From positions 1-12,706 of the forward strand of contig CAJWPW010000011.1 in assembly GCA_913045415.1 (NCBI GenBank): DNA of 12,706 bases, read 5' to 3'. Position 1 is the stretch's first letter; each line of letters starts with the position of its first letter. The notes beneath the pieces are model-generated. The model searched no databases, was not told the origin of the DNA, and worked only from the letters and a program-made list of their open reading frames with translations. Origin of the DNA: an uncultured Fidelibacterota bacterium. GTDB lineage: Bacteria > Marinisomatota > Marinisomatia > Marinisomatales > UBA1611. Below are positions 1-7,470 of this stretch, one piece after another. The position numbers and the translations under genes are program-made.

Positions 1-33
1 TATTCATATGGACATTTAGGAATAAAACTATGA
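1..33 (+). CDS. 3' end of an unidentified upstream gene (partial)
   Basis: Frame 1 is open from the left edge to a TGA at 31-33 and would encode the C-terminal residues YSYGHLGIKL. The stop overlaps the ATG of the next small gene in an ATGA arrangement, which is typical of co-transcribed, translationally coupled genes. That overlap is the main reason to believe the frame is real. Ten residues are too few to recognise a family. Confidence 0.35.
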   Translation, partial: YSYGHLGIKL

Positions 34-236
34 TGAAGGTTGTTATTTATTACAATTTGGCACTCATTATTATTCTCCCGATTTTTATACTTATCATATT
101 GTCAGGGAACACTTGGGTTGCCCCGCTTATCAATGCAAATGAAATTGTCTATAAGGCATTGTTTTTATCTCTTAGCGTATTAGTAATAAAAGAAGGAATA
201 GAGAGGCCAGAGAATCCAGAAATCAGGGTTCGATAA
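30..236 (+). CDS. small two-helix membrane protein, unknown function
   Basis: This frame encodes 68 residues and I do not recognise the family. There are two hydrophobic stretches, about residues 5-26 (rich in Ile and Leu) and about 38-54, joined by a short polar loop. The tail is charged and contains EGIERPENPE. The protein would therefore be a small inner-membrane hairpin. The ATG at 30 is chosen because an AGGA at 17-20 sits 8 nt upstream and because the ATG overlaps the TGA of the preceding frame. A second ATG follows at 33. The same frame stays open to the left edge, so a longer protein starting outside the window cannot be excluded. The gene probably belongs to the operon entering from the left rather than to rpmB, which begins 103 nt later. 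It has no Cys and no obvious catalytic motif. Confidence 0.6.
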   Translation: MMKVVIYYNLALIIILPIFILIILSGNTWVAPLINANEIVYKALFLSLSVLVIKEGIERPENPEIRVR

Positions 237-339
237 TATCCATTTTCCTGATAAATAATTTTTGGTCATTGTAAGTTTGTTATTTAAATTGCGTGGCTTT
301 ATTCGAACCGAATACAATCAATTTAAAAAGAGAAGAGTC

Positions 340-576
340 ATGAGCAGAGTATGCGACGTAACCGGTAAAAAACCCATGTTTGGGAACAATGTGAGCCACG
401 CTAACAATAAGAGTCGGCGCCGGTTTAATATTAATTTACAAAAAAAGAAATTTTGGCTTCCAGATGAGAAACGATATGTGACTCTACGTTTATCAACCCG
501 TGGGATGCGGGTCATTGATAAAAAAGGGATACGCAGAGTTGTAAATGAATTAAGAGCGAAAGGAATTAAAGTATAA
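340..576 (+). CDS. rpmB: 50S ribosomal protein L28
   Basis: This gene encodes 78 residues, the same length as E. coli L28, and matches that family throughout. The N-terminus reads [12 protein letters not shown], followed by [15 protein letters not shown] (about residues 16-30), the [15 protein letters not shown] strand region, and [11 protein letters not shown] near residues 55-65. L28 is a small basic protein of the large ribosomal subunit. Only one Cys (residue 5) is present, so this is the version without a zinc-binding cysteine set. The ATG at 340 is chosen over an in-frame TTG at 262 because the family begins at MSRVC and because a purine-rich AGAGAAGAG stands just upstream. In many bacteria rpmG (L33) follows. 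Here a terminator follows instead, so the gene ends its transcript. I could not identify a convincing promoter in the 103 nt before it. Confidence 0.97.
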   Translation: MSRVCDVTGKKPMFGNNVSHANNKSRRRFNINLQKKKFWLPDEKRYVTLRLSTRGMRVIDKKGIRRVVNELRAKGIKV

Positions 577-607
577 AATTATTTTTCTTACATCATCCTT
601 TGTAGTA

Positions 608-641
608 AAAGCCTTCCGGATACGGAGGGCTTTTTTATTTT
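608..641 (+). terminator. rho-independent terminator of rpmB
   Basis: An 11-bp stem (AAAGCCTTCCG at 608-618 with CGGAGGGCTTT at 623-633, one G-U pair) closes a GATA loop. A T-rich run TTTTTTATTTT follows at 631-641. It starts 32 nt after the rpmB stop codon. The T-tract lies on the plus-strand side, so it primarily serves rpmB. Confidence 0.9.
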
Positions 642-672
642 AAAACGCCCTCGAAAGAAACGAGGGCGTTTT
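642..672 (-). terminator. second hairpin, probable terminator of the ftsZ end
   Basis: A perfect 12-bp stem (AAAACGCCCTCG at 642-653 with CGAGGGCGTTTT at 661-672) encloses a 7-nt AAAGAAA loop. Read on the minus strand, the stem ends in TTTT, then AAAA, and then runs into the neighbouring hairpin. On the plus strand it ends in TTTTC. It lies 110 nt past the ftsZ stop codon and abuts the rpmB terminator. It most likely stops dcw transcripts and may back up termination from the other side. The strand assignment is an inference. Confidence 0.75.
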
Positions 673-717
673 CATCTATCAACCTTTTCAGATTAATAGC
701 CAACCAGTTATAAGGTA

Positions 718-740
718 TTGTGAAATAAAATATTTCACAA
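718..740. repeat. perfect 10-bp inverted repeat downstream of ftsZ
   Basis: The arms TTGTGAAATA (718-727) and TATTTCACAA (731-740) are perfect reverse complements separated by AAA. As RNA they could fold into a hairpin with a 3-nt loop in the ftsZ 3' untranslated region, about 40 nt after the stop codon. As DNA they could be a symmetric protein-binding site. No T-tract follows on either strand, so this is not a standard terminator. Confidence 0.7.
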
Positions 741-781
741 AATTAGGATTCAAGATATTTTAGGAAAGTCTATTTCAATTC

Positions 782-1993
782 CTAATCATGCTGTCTTCTA
801 ATAAAGGCAGGAATTTGAAGGTCCTGACCATAGATCACGGGAGAATCATCGGTGTCGTCAAAAGTAAGAACAGGTTTTGGTTTATCTATTTCTTCTGCGC
901 TTTCTTCTGTAACAACATCTTTTTGCACATGAAGAGGTTTATTTACCCTATCCTGTAACTCGCGTGTATGTGATGTTGTTGTAGCATGGGATTCAGTTTG
1001 TGGATCAAAATTATCCGCTTTAGTAACAACCTTTGGAATGTTAAAACCTGTAGCTATAACTGTCACACGAATTTCTTCATTCAATTCAGGATCGATTACC
1101 GCACCGAAAATGATATTTGCTCCCGGACCTGCTTCCTCGAAAATGATGCTTGTTGCTTCATTTGCTTCCATGAGGGTGAGATCACTTCCGCCAGTGATAT
1201 TTACCAAGACACCTTGTGCGCCTTTAATGGATGCATCATCCAATAAGGGGCTGGAAATGGCTTGTTGAGCTGCAAGGGTGGCCCGCTCTTCGCCAGATGC
1301 AACACCGGTTCCCATGATGGCTTCACCCATGTTTTTCATGATGGTTTCCACATCAGCAAAATCCAAATTGATCACGCCTTGTACATTGATCAGATCTGAA
1401 ATGCCTTTTGCAGCTTGGTGTAGGATTGTATCCGCCATTTGAAATGCTTCTGCCAAGGTTGTGGATTTATCCACAATAGACATAAGTTTTTGATTCGGAA
1501 TTGCGATTAAGGTATCACAGGCTTTCTTCATTTCTGCCATGCCTTCCAATGCTCGATTCATTCTTTTTGGACCTTCAAAACTGAAGGGGAGTGTAACAAT
1601 TCCAACAGTTAGAATACCTAATTCTCTTGAAATTTGAGCAATAACGGGTGCAGCCCCGGTTCCGGTTCCACCTCCCATTCCACCTGTGATAAAAACCATA
1701 TCTGCACCTTCCATTAGTGCTTTAATGGCTTCTCGATCGGCTTCGACTGCTTCTCGACCAACACTGGAATTTGCACCGGCACCAAGACCTTTGGTGAGAT
1801 TTTTCCCTACCTGAATCTTTTGTTCAGAAGGATTGTTGTCTAGGTCTTGTGCATCCGTATTGATGGCTATAAAATCCACCCCTTGCATTCCAGATGTGAT
1901 CATTCGAGTTACCGCATTTCCGCCTGCGCCGCCAACACCGACAACTTTTAGTTTTGCTTTTTGTTCAGATAGACTATCAAACTCAAATAGCAT
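782..1993 (-). CDS. ftsZ: cell division protein FtsZ
   Basis: FtsZ is the tubulin-like GTPase that polymerises into the Z-ring at mid-cell. The 403-residue product has the usual length. It shows the N-terminal [10 protein letters not shown] nucleotide-binding segment (residues 19-28), the tubulin signature [10 protein letters not shown] (104-113) and the T7 synergy loop NLDFADV (209-215) with the catalytic Asp pair D211 and D214. A variable linker runs from about 320 to 388. The conserved C-terminal peptide [10 protein letters not shown] (392-401) is the docking site for FtsA and other tethers. The ATG at 1993 has an ideal AAGGAG 7 nt upstream. It lies 27 nt after ftsA, the only non-overlapping junction of the cluster. 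ftsZ is the last gene of the run and faces rpmB across shared terminators. Nothing is missing. Confidence 0.99.
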   Translation of the reverse strand: MLFEFDSLSEQKAKLKVVGVGGAGGNAVTRMITSGMQGVDFIAINTDAQDLDNNPSEQKIQVGKNLTKGLGAGANSSVGREAVEADREAIKALMEGADMVFITGGMGGGTGTGAAPVIAQISRELGILTVGIVTLPFSFEGPKRMNRALEGMAEMKKACDTLIAIPNQKLMSIVDKSTTLAEAFQMADTILHQAAKGISDLINVQGVINLDFADVETIMKNMGEAIMGTGVASGEERATLAAQQAISSPLLDDASIKGAQGVLVNITGGSDLTLMEANEATSIIFEEAGPGANIIFGAVIDPELNEEIRVTVIATGFNIPKVVTKADNFDPQTESHATTTSHTRELQDRVNKPLHVQKDVVTEESAEEIDKPKPVLTFDDTDDSPVIYGQDLQIPAFIRRQHD

Positions 1994-2000
1994 GATTATT

Positions 2001-2006
2001 CTCCTT
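2001..2006 (-). promoter_or_regulatory. strong ribosome binding site of ftsZ
   Basis: On the minus strand AAGGAG stands 7 nt before the ftsZ ATG. It is the closest match to the anti-Shine-Dalgarno consensus among the dcw genes here. With the 27-nt gap to ftsA, it suggests that ftsZ is translated independently and more strongly than the coupled genes before it. Confidence 0.8.
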
Positions 2007-2020
2007 GTTTCCTGGTTTGG

Positions 2021-3298
2021 TTAAAATAGATCTTCGATGGTATGTCGAATCTTTTCAAATAGTCCTGAAAATCCTCCACTTGTGGATTGACGCAACATAA
2101 CATGGTCTGTTGCATACAATGACCAAAGTAAAAGTCCCATGACTGTAGTATGACTGGGTCCATCTGCGATGTCTTGGACTCCATCAATTTTTATGGGTTT
2201 TCCCTGGCGAACTTTTACACCAAGGGAATTTTCTGCCAGTGGCACAATATTCCTTAACTGAGCACCACCACCGGTCATAACAATTCCATATGTGAGTGGA
2301 TCTTTAATGTCCGCACGTGAAATTTCGCGAATGACCATTTGAAATATTTCATGCATCCGGGCCTCAACATATCTCGAAATTTCTTGTTCAGGTACAGATC
2401 GTTGTAATTGACCTGGCTCCGATGGAAGTTCAATCTCTAATTTTGGTGAGGACATAGATGCCTTGGCTGATGCATATTTCATTTTAATTTTTTCAGCCTC
2501 GTCTATACTGATTTGCAACATAACTGCAATATCATTTGTAATACTTGAAGAACCGATGGGTATAATTGCGGAATGGCGAACTGCACTACCGTGATATACA
2601 GCAATGTTGGTTGTAGATGATCCAATCTCAACCAAAGTAACACCTAATTCCATCTCATCTTCATGGAGTGTCGCCAATGCTGACGCCAAGGGTTGAAATA
2701 CAAGCCCGTCCACCGTAATACCTAACTCTTCTACACAACTCACTAAATTCTTCATCGCAGTTGTTGCTGCAGTTACTAAATGAACGCGACCCTCTAATCT
2801 GCGACCAGTCATGCCAATAGGATTCTTGATTTCTTTCAATGTATCAACCAAATATTCTTGTGGTAGTGTATGTAAAATATCTCGATCAACAGGGAGAGAA
2901 ACGGCTTGAGCAAGATCTAATACCTGGTATATGTCATCATCATTGATGGATCTTTCTGATAGGCCGCCCGTCCTGCCGCTTGAACGATTTAATGCAATTG
3001 CTGCCTGAGTATTCAAACATCTGATATGATCACCTGTGATAGAAAGAATTGCTTTGGTTACTTTTATATTCGCCATCAATTCAGCATTCGTTAGTGCTTT
3101 TTCAATTTTTACTATCAATTCATCCCGGTTGGTAATTGTACCGCGGCGGAATCCTGCAGAAGTTGTGGTGGAAATTCCTAATAACTTGACGCGTTTTGTT
3201 TGTGGAATAATTTGACCAATCGCGCATGTGATTGTACTGGCACCAATGTCTAAACCAACCGTGATCTGCCGATCGTGCCCGTTTCCTATGGGGTTCAT
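2021..3298 (-). CDS. ftsA: cell division protein FtsA
   Basis: FtsA is the actin-like protein that anchors FtsZ filaments to the inner membrane and recruits later divisome proteins. The product has 425 residues. Phosphate-1 is VGLDIGASTITCAIG (residues 14-28), the FtsA-specific 1C (SHS2) domain lies at about 85-165, phosphate-2 is at 222-235, and the adenosine motif is TGGGAQLRN (342-350). The last 14 residues (412-425, GLFEKIRHTIEDLF) form the amphipathic membrane-targeting helix. Phosphate-2 reads LVEIGSSTTNIAVY, where relatives usually have a DIGGGTTDI-type sequence, so Asp is replaced by Glu and two Gly by Ser. The start is the ATG of an ATGA overlap with ftsQ, with AAAGGA 8 nt upstream. 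It is followed by ftsZ, as in most bacteria. Confidence 0.97.
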   Translation of the reverse strand: MNPIGNGHDRQITVGLDIGASTITCAIGQIIPQTKRVKLLGISTTTSAGFRRGTITNRDELIVKIEKALTNAELMANIKVTKAILSITGDHIRCLNTQAAIALNRSSGRTGGLSERSINDDDIYQVLDLAQAVSLPVDRDILHTLPQEYLVDTLKEIKNPIGMTGRRLEGRVHLVTAATTAMKNLVSCVEELGITVDGLVFQPLASALATLHEDEMELGVTLVEIGSSTTNIAVYHGSAVRHSAIIPIGSSSITNDIAVMLQISIDEAEKIKMKYASAKASMSSPKLEIELPSEPGQLQRSVPEQEISRYVEARMHEIFQMVIREISRADIKDPLTYGIVMTGGGAQLRNIVPLAENSLGVKVRQGKPIKIDGVQDIADGPSHTTVMGLLLWSLYATDHVMLRQSTSGGFSGLFEKIRHTIEDLF

Positions 3299-4062
3299 GA
3301 TTGGCGTCCTTTGGTGATGATTTGGTTTTCATACCGCATGTCTAAGTAAGTGTAATCAGTAATTTTCTTTTGCCCCAATTCTAATTCAAATTGTTTTAGG
3401 ATTTCGAATCTTGACCATAATCTATCTTGTCCTAAATAAATATGTGTGGGATGGTCAGACAAAATGAGTTCCAGGTCATTGGTAGAAGTCATTTTCATTT
3501 CGGATAAATTATTGTACAGGGATTCATAGTCAACTTGGATTCGAGAAAGCCAATTGATACATTCCTTTACTTTAACCGAAAGAGCGCGCTTCCCAACAGG
3601 ATATAATTTCGGTTCAGGATTAAAATTTGTCAGGATTGGTAAATTAAAATCACCAAGATTATTTAAATCAGGAAGTACCACCCCGTCTGCGTCCAACATA
3701 ACCATTGGTTGAGATTTTAAAATAGCGATAGGCTCACGTTCCATAATCTCAATTTGGATTATTCCGGGAAATTGGTGACTCACGCGAGCCGCTTTTACGT
3801 AAGGGTGACTTTCCATGAGGTCACTAATATCATTTAAACGAACTTGACCTGGATTGATACCGATGATTTCACCTAAGGTTTCTTCATATACTCTCGTATC
3901 AAGCACATTTGTTTTTCCAAAATTTATTCGGGTGATAACAAGTGAATTGCTGAAATCGGACCACCAGAAAGCTGACCAGATCAGGGCAAGAACCATAGAA
4001 ATGGACAAAAACGATAGAGTCATTCTAATCCAGTTGATCTGTAGACTTTTATTAACAGCCAT
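3295..4062 (-). CDS. ftsQ: cell division protein FtsQ
   Basis: FtsQ is a single-pass inner-membrane protein with a periplasmic body that scaffolds FtsL/FtsB and later divisome parts. The product has 255 residues: a short basic cytoplasmic tail (1-13), one membrane segment (about 14-34), a POTRA domain (about 40-112, including INPGQVRLNDI and HPYVKAARV), and the beta-rich FtsQ domain to about residue 235. The C-terminal strand YLDMRYENQIITK resembles the conserved end of the family. Sequence conservation is low, as is normal for FtsQ, but the topology and the position between murB and ftsA make the call secure. The start ATG overlaps the murB TAA by one base (TAATG), with GGGA 5 nt upstream. 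The stop overlaps the ftsA ATG. Confidence 0.93.
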   Translation of the reverse strand: MAVNKSLQINWIRMTLSFLSISMVLALIWSAFWWSDFSNSLVITRINFGKTNVLDTRVYEETLGEIIGINPGQVRLNDISDLMESHPYVKAARVSHQFPGIIQIEIMEREPIAILKSQPMVMLDADGVVLPDLNNLGDFNLPILTNFNPEPKLYPVGKRALSVKVKECINWLSRIQVDYESLYNNLSEMKMTSTNDLELILSDHPTHIYLGQDRLWSRFEILKQFELELGQKKITDYTYLDMRYENQIITKGRQS

Positions 4063-4979
4063 TAGATTCCCAATTCCTTTGGGTCAAAACCAATTGTTTT
4101 AACTTCTAATTCCAATTTAATGCCGAATTTTTCATAAACGGTTTTTCGTGCCAATCGAATCAATGATGTGATATCTGATGATCTTGCATGGCCATGGTTC
4201 ACAAAAAAATTTGCGTGATGTTTTGAAATTTCTGCATTCCCAACCCGTGTCCCTTTGAGTCCAGCTTGATCAATTAAATACCCAGCAGCATTTTCCTTTG
4301 GATTTTTAAAGACACTTCCGGCGGAGCGAAATTTGAGAGGTTGATTCGTTTTGCGACCTTTGCTGGCTTTATTTCTTTTTTCTTGGATGATTATTGAATC
4401 TTCTTCTTTGAGATCAAACCGAGCCAATAAAACGAATTCATCGGTTCTCAAAGTGGAAAATCTGTATGCGAAATCAATGTCACCAGGATAATATGTCTTG
4501 ATTTCGCCTGACATATTCATGATTTCTACCGAATGTAAATAATTGGAGATCTCCCCACCAAAAGCACCTGCATTCATAACCAATGCACCGCCCAATGTTC
4601 CTGGCACGCCGATCATACTTTCAACACCTGTCAGATTCCGCTTATTGCATTCTTTAACCAATCGCCCAAGCATTACACCGGATTCTGCAATCACAAGTCC
4701 ATCATTGAATTCTAATTGGGTAAGTGCTTTTGCTGGTGTAAGTACTATACCATCGATCCCTGAATCAGCAACCAGTAAGTTTGAGCCAGAACCCACAAAA
4801 TGAGTTTGAATTGAATATTTCTTAGCAAATTTCAATATTTCAGCCAGATCATATCGGTCTTTGGGTGTGATATAAGCATCAGCCGGCCCACCAATTCCGT
4901 AAGATGTATGGTTTGACATGGGTTCATTTTCAAGCAGTGTTCCCTGGACAATTTTTCTTAATTCTTCCATATGCTTCAA
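4062..4979 (-). CDS. murB: UDP-N-acetylenolpyruvoylglucosamine reductase MurB
   Basis: MurB reduces UDP-GlcNAc-enolpyruvate to UDP-MurNAc with NADPH and FAD in the cytoplasm. The product has 305 residues. The FAD-binding parts are GSGSNLL (63-69) and GVPGTLGGALVMNAG (124-138). SAGSVFKNP (219-227) carries the catalytic Ser222, and a conserved Glu sits in LELEVKTIG near residue 292. The overall form, with its KFGIKLELEV end, fits the type II MurB group of S. aureus more than the longer E. coli type I. The start is taken as the TTG at 4979, which overlaps the murC stop (TTGA) and has GGAG 7 nt upstream. An in-frame ATG at 4970, giving 302 residues, is the alternative but has a poorly spaced binding site. 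Confidence 0.97.
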   Translation of the reverse strand: MKHMEELRKIVQGTLLENEPMSNHTSYGIGGPADAYITPKDRYDLAEILKFAKKYSIQTHFVGSGSNLLVADSGIDGIVLTPAKALTQLEFNDGLVIAESGVMLGRLVKECNKRNLTGVESMIGVPGTLGGALVMNAGAFGGEISNYLHSVEIMNMSGEIKTYYPGDIDFAYRFSTLRTDEFVLLARFDLKEEDSIIIQEKRNKASKGRKTNQPLKFRSAGSVFKNPKENAAGYLIDQAGLKGTRVGNAEISKHHANFFVNHGHARSSDITSLIRLARKTVYEKFGIKLELEVKTIGFDPKELGI

Positions 4980-6373
4980 CCTGTTACTCCATCTGCTGAA
5001 TAGGCTAAATGATCCATATAGGATTCACTATATCGCCAAATGCTACCTGCGCCTAAGGTAATAATCATATCATTTGGTATAATAATTTCATCCAACTTTT
5101 CTTCCAAATCATCCAAGTCTGGAACATAATGACAATTCATTTTCATTTTAGGATAGCATGCATCAAAGATAAGTTTTGAAGTGACACCGGGAATCGCCTT
5201 TTCACGTGCAGGATAAATATCTGTTATTACTACCAAATCTGCAATTTGCAATGCCGTTGCAAACTCACGAAAAAATGCCTGAGTTCTGGTAAAAAGGTGT
5301 GGTTGGAATACAGCCACGATTCGTCGATCCCATCCTGCTTTAGCTGCATTTAAGGTTGCTTCCACTTCAGTGGGATGATGGGCATAATCATCGACGACCA
5401 TAATATCATTGTGAATCCCTTTAATATCAAATCGTCGTCGAACTCCTTTGTAACTAGTAATTCCTTTTTGTATCATTTGGAAAGAAAGGCCCATTTCCAA
5501 TCCTAAAACAACGGCAGCTAGGGAGTTCAGTACATTATGTTCACCAGGAACATTTAACTGAATTTCTCCCAGGTTTTCCTCCGCGCGAAAAACAGAGTAT
5601 GTGGAATTGTTCTCGTCAAATCGTAGATTTTCCGCTCGATAGGCCGCATCCCTTGACCGTCCGTAGGTGGTCATGGGCCTTTCAATTTTTGGTAAAATTT
5701 CCTGAACTGCTGGTGAATCTGCACAAAGAATAACCTCGCCATAAAATGGTACAGATTGACAAAATTGGAGAAACGCATTTTGCAGATCTTCCAGATCTTC
5801 ATAACAGTCAGTGTGTTCTAATTCTATGTTGGTAATAATGCCGATAGTTGGTTTTAAAGCTAGAAAACTGCGGTCAAATTCATCCGCTTCTACAACTATA
5901 ATATCACCTGTACCCAATTTCGAATTCGAATTTAAATTTTGGACCAATCCACCCACAACCAGGGTTGGGTCCATTTTAGAGTAGGATAACATTGCACCTA
6001 TCATAGAAGATGTGGTGGTCTTTCCATGTGTGCCACCTACAGCAATACTGGTTTCCTTTACATTGATTAATTCACCCAACATTTCTGCTCTGCGAATCAC
6101 AGGAATTCCTTTTTGCCTTGCTTTCATAATTTCCGGGTTTTCCAAGGGTACTGCACTGGAATAGACCAAAACATCTGCATCGATTAAATTTGCAGGATCG
6201 TGCCCAATCTTTATATCAACACCCAGGCTTTTAAGCCGAACGACATTATCATTTTCGTTCATGTCGGATCCGAAAACCTTGAAACCCAAATTGAGAAGGA
6301 GTTCTGCAATGCCGCTCATACCGATACCACCGATCCCCACGAAGAAAACTTTATTGATTTTTCGAAAGGTCAT
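4976..6373 (-). CDS. murC: UDP-N-acetylmuramate--L-alanine ligase MurC
   Basis: MurC adds the first residue of the stem peptide, L-Ala, to UDP-MurNAc with ATP. The product has 465 residues and the three Mur-ligase domains. The Rossmann-like N-terminal domain has GIGGIGMSG (13-21). The central ATPase has P-loop GGTHGKTTT (113-121), EADEFDRSF (162-170) and NIELEHTD (182-189). The C-terminal domain carries RRRFD (312-316), DDYAHHPTE (328-336), FQPHLFTRT (356-364) and DIYPARE (385-391). The Ala-ligase-specific DDYAHHP and QPHLFTRT motifs separate it from the paralogous MurD, MurE, MurF and Mpl. The ATG overlaps the murG stop (ATGA), with GAGG 7 nt upstream. It lies directly before murB, so both products act on UDP-MurNAc. 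Confidence 0.98.
   Translation of the reverse strand: MTFRKINKVFFVGIGGIGMSGIAELLLNLGFKVFGSDMNENDNVVRLKSLGVDIKIGHDPANLIDADVLVYSSAVPLENPEIMKARQKGIPVIRRAEMLGELINVKETSIAVGGTHGKTTTSSMIGAMLSYSKMDPTLVVGGLVQNLNSNSKLGTGDIIVVEADEFDRSFLALKPTIGIITNIELEHTDCYEDLEDLQNAFLQFCQSVPFYGEVILCADSPAVQEILPKIERPMTTYGRSRDAAYRAENLRFDENNSTYSVFRAEENLGEIQLNVPGEHNVLNSLAAVVLGLEMGLSFQMIQKGITSYKGVRRRFDIKGIHNDIMVVDDYAHHPTEVEATLNAAKAGWDRRIVAVFQPHLFTRTQAFFREFATALQIADLVVITDIYPAREKAIPGVTSKLIFDACYPKMKMNCHYVPDLDDLEEKLDEIIIPNDMIITLGAGSIWRYSESYMDHLAYSADGVTG
4987..4990 (-). promoter_or_regulatory. ribosome binding site deciding the murB start
   Basis: GGAG on the minus strand lies 7 nt before the TTG at 4979 and 16 nt before the ATG at 4970. 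Its spacing favours the TTG start. The site is inside the last codons of murC. Confidence 0.5.
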
Positions 6374-7470
6374 GCAGCGGCCTCGAAAATATGATCTACA
6401 ATTTCGCGTGTGGCATTCGGTCGTCCCAATTTTTTTGATGCCTCACTCATTTTTTCTAATTCAGCTTTATCATGGATCAAATTCATGACTGAATGGAAGA
6501 AATCTTGTGCATGGAGTGATTTTTCAAACAATATTCGTGAAGCGCCGGCATTTACTAATGCTTGTGCATTTTTTGTCTGATGATCTGCTGCTGCAGAAGG
6601 AAATGGGACTAGAATACTGGGTTTTCCGCAAACTGTGACTTCCGCCAATGTTAACGCACCACTTCTGCAAATAATAAGATCCGACATGGCATAAGCATCT
6701 GCCATATTATCAATGAAAGGAATAATCCGAATATTTTCTGTTTCGCGATGCTTATATTTTGCATATTCCAAGTCACCAGTTTGCCAAAGTATTTGCAAAC
6801 CTGCACCGGCAATATTGGACACAACCTGATCCATTATTTTATTAAGATATGCTGATCCTTGACTGCCCCCAAAAAGAAAAATAGTTAGATGATCTTTTGC
6901 CATTTTAAATTCATTTATTCCATTGTTTTTATCTCCCTCAGCAATCCCTTTCCGTACTGGATTACCAGTAAGAATTGTTTCTTTATCCAAATGATTGTTG
7001 GCTTCGCTGAATGCCACACAAACGGCTTTTGCTTTTTGGGCAAACCAGCGTGTAGTAATTCCAGGGAATGAGTTTTGTTCCTGAAGAACAATGGGTAGAT
7101 ATTTTTCCTTTTTGGATGCCATGTAAAGGGGTAGGGCAGAAGCGTAGCCACCAGTTCCAACCACCACATCCGGCAGAAAATGATTCAAAAGCGATCGCAC
7201 TTTCAACATGGACCGAATTATTCGTCCTGGTAGTAAAATATTTCGCCCAATACTTTGAAAACTGATTCCGCGCTGAAATCCGCGAATAGGAAGTAATGTA
7301 TGCCATACATCCTTCACAGGAAATACGCGTGCTTCCAATCCAAAATTGGATCCAACATAATGAACTTTTGCTTTCGGTTCACGGCGATGGATTTCTTCTC
7401 CAATAGCCAAGGCTGGGAAAAGGTGTCCACCGGTGCCACCACCAGCGATCAGAATTTTACGATTAGACAT
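6370..7470 (-). CDS. murG: lipid II synthase (UDP-GlcNAc transferase) MurG
   Basis: MurG transfers GlcNAc to lipid I on the cytoplasmic membrane face to make lipid II. It is a GT-B fold enzyme. With the chosen ATG it has 366 residues. The N-terminal glycine loop is AGGGTGGHLFPA (9-20), GTGGYAS is at 105-111 and EQNSFPG at 131-137. The second domain has FGGSQGS (200-206), CRSGALTLAE (268-277) and the donor-binding AAADHQTKNA (293-302). The ATG at 7470 overlaps the ftsW stop by 8 nt, with GGAG 11 nt upstream. An in-frame GTG at 7491 with AGGA 7 nt upstream would add seven residues and is possible. The chosen start gives the short N-terminal lead usual in the family. Confidence 0.97.
   Translation of the reverse strand: MSNRKILIAGGGTGGHLFPALAIGEEIHRREPKAKVHYVGSNFGLEARVFPVKDVWHTLLPIRGFQRGISFQSIGRNILLPGRIIRSMLKVRSLLNHFLPDVVVGTGGYASALPLYMASKKEKYLPIVLQEQNSFPGITTRWFAQKAKAVCVAFSEANNHLDKETILTGNPVRKGIAEGDKNNGINEFKMAKDHLTIFLFGGSQGSAYLNKIMDQVVSNIAGAGLQILWQTGDLEYAKYKHRETENIRIIPFIDNMADAYAMSDLIICRSGALTLAEVTVCGKPSILVPFPSAAADHQTKNAQALVNAGASRILFEKSLHAQDFFHSVMNLIHDKAELEKMSEASKKLGRPNATREIVDHIFEAAA

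Noticed and set aside
272..279. TAAGTTTG upstream of rpmB, matching the Bacteroidetes -7 promoter pattern TAnnTTTG
   Set aside because: No matching -33 TTTG element lies at the right distance, and an 8-base pattern with two free positions arises easily in AT-rich sequence.
318..515. Minus-strand open frame antisense to rpmB
   Set aside because: rpmB is clearly the coding strand, and the antisense frame is a shadow of its basic codons.
742..786. ATTAGGA and TCCTAAT arms flanking the end of ftsZ
   Set aside because: Only 7 bp, with a 31-nt loop, overlapping the ftsZ stop codon. This is too weak to separate from chance.
6983..7306. Minus-strand open frame of 107 codons lying across murG in another frame
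   Set aside because: It overlaps conserved murG coding sequence completely, resembles no protein and has the composition of an out-of-frame shadow.
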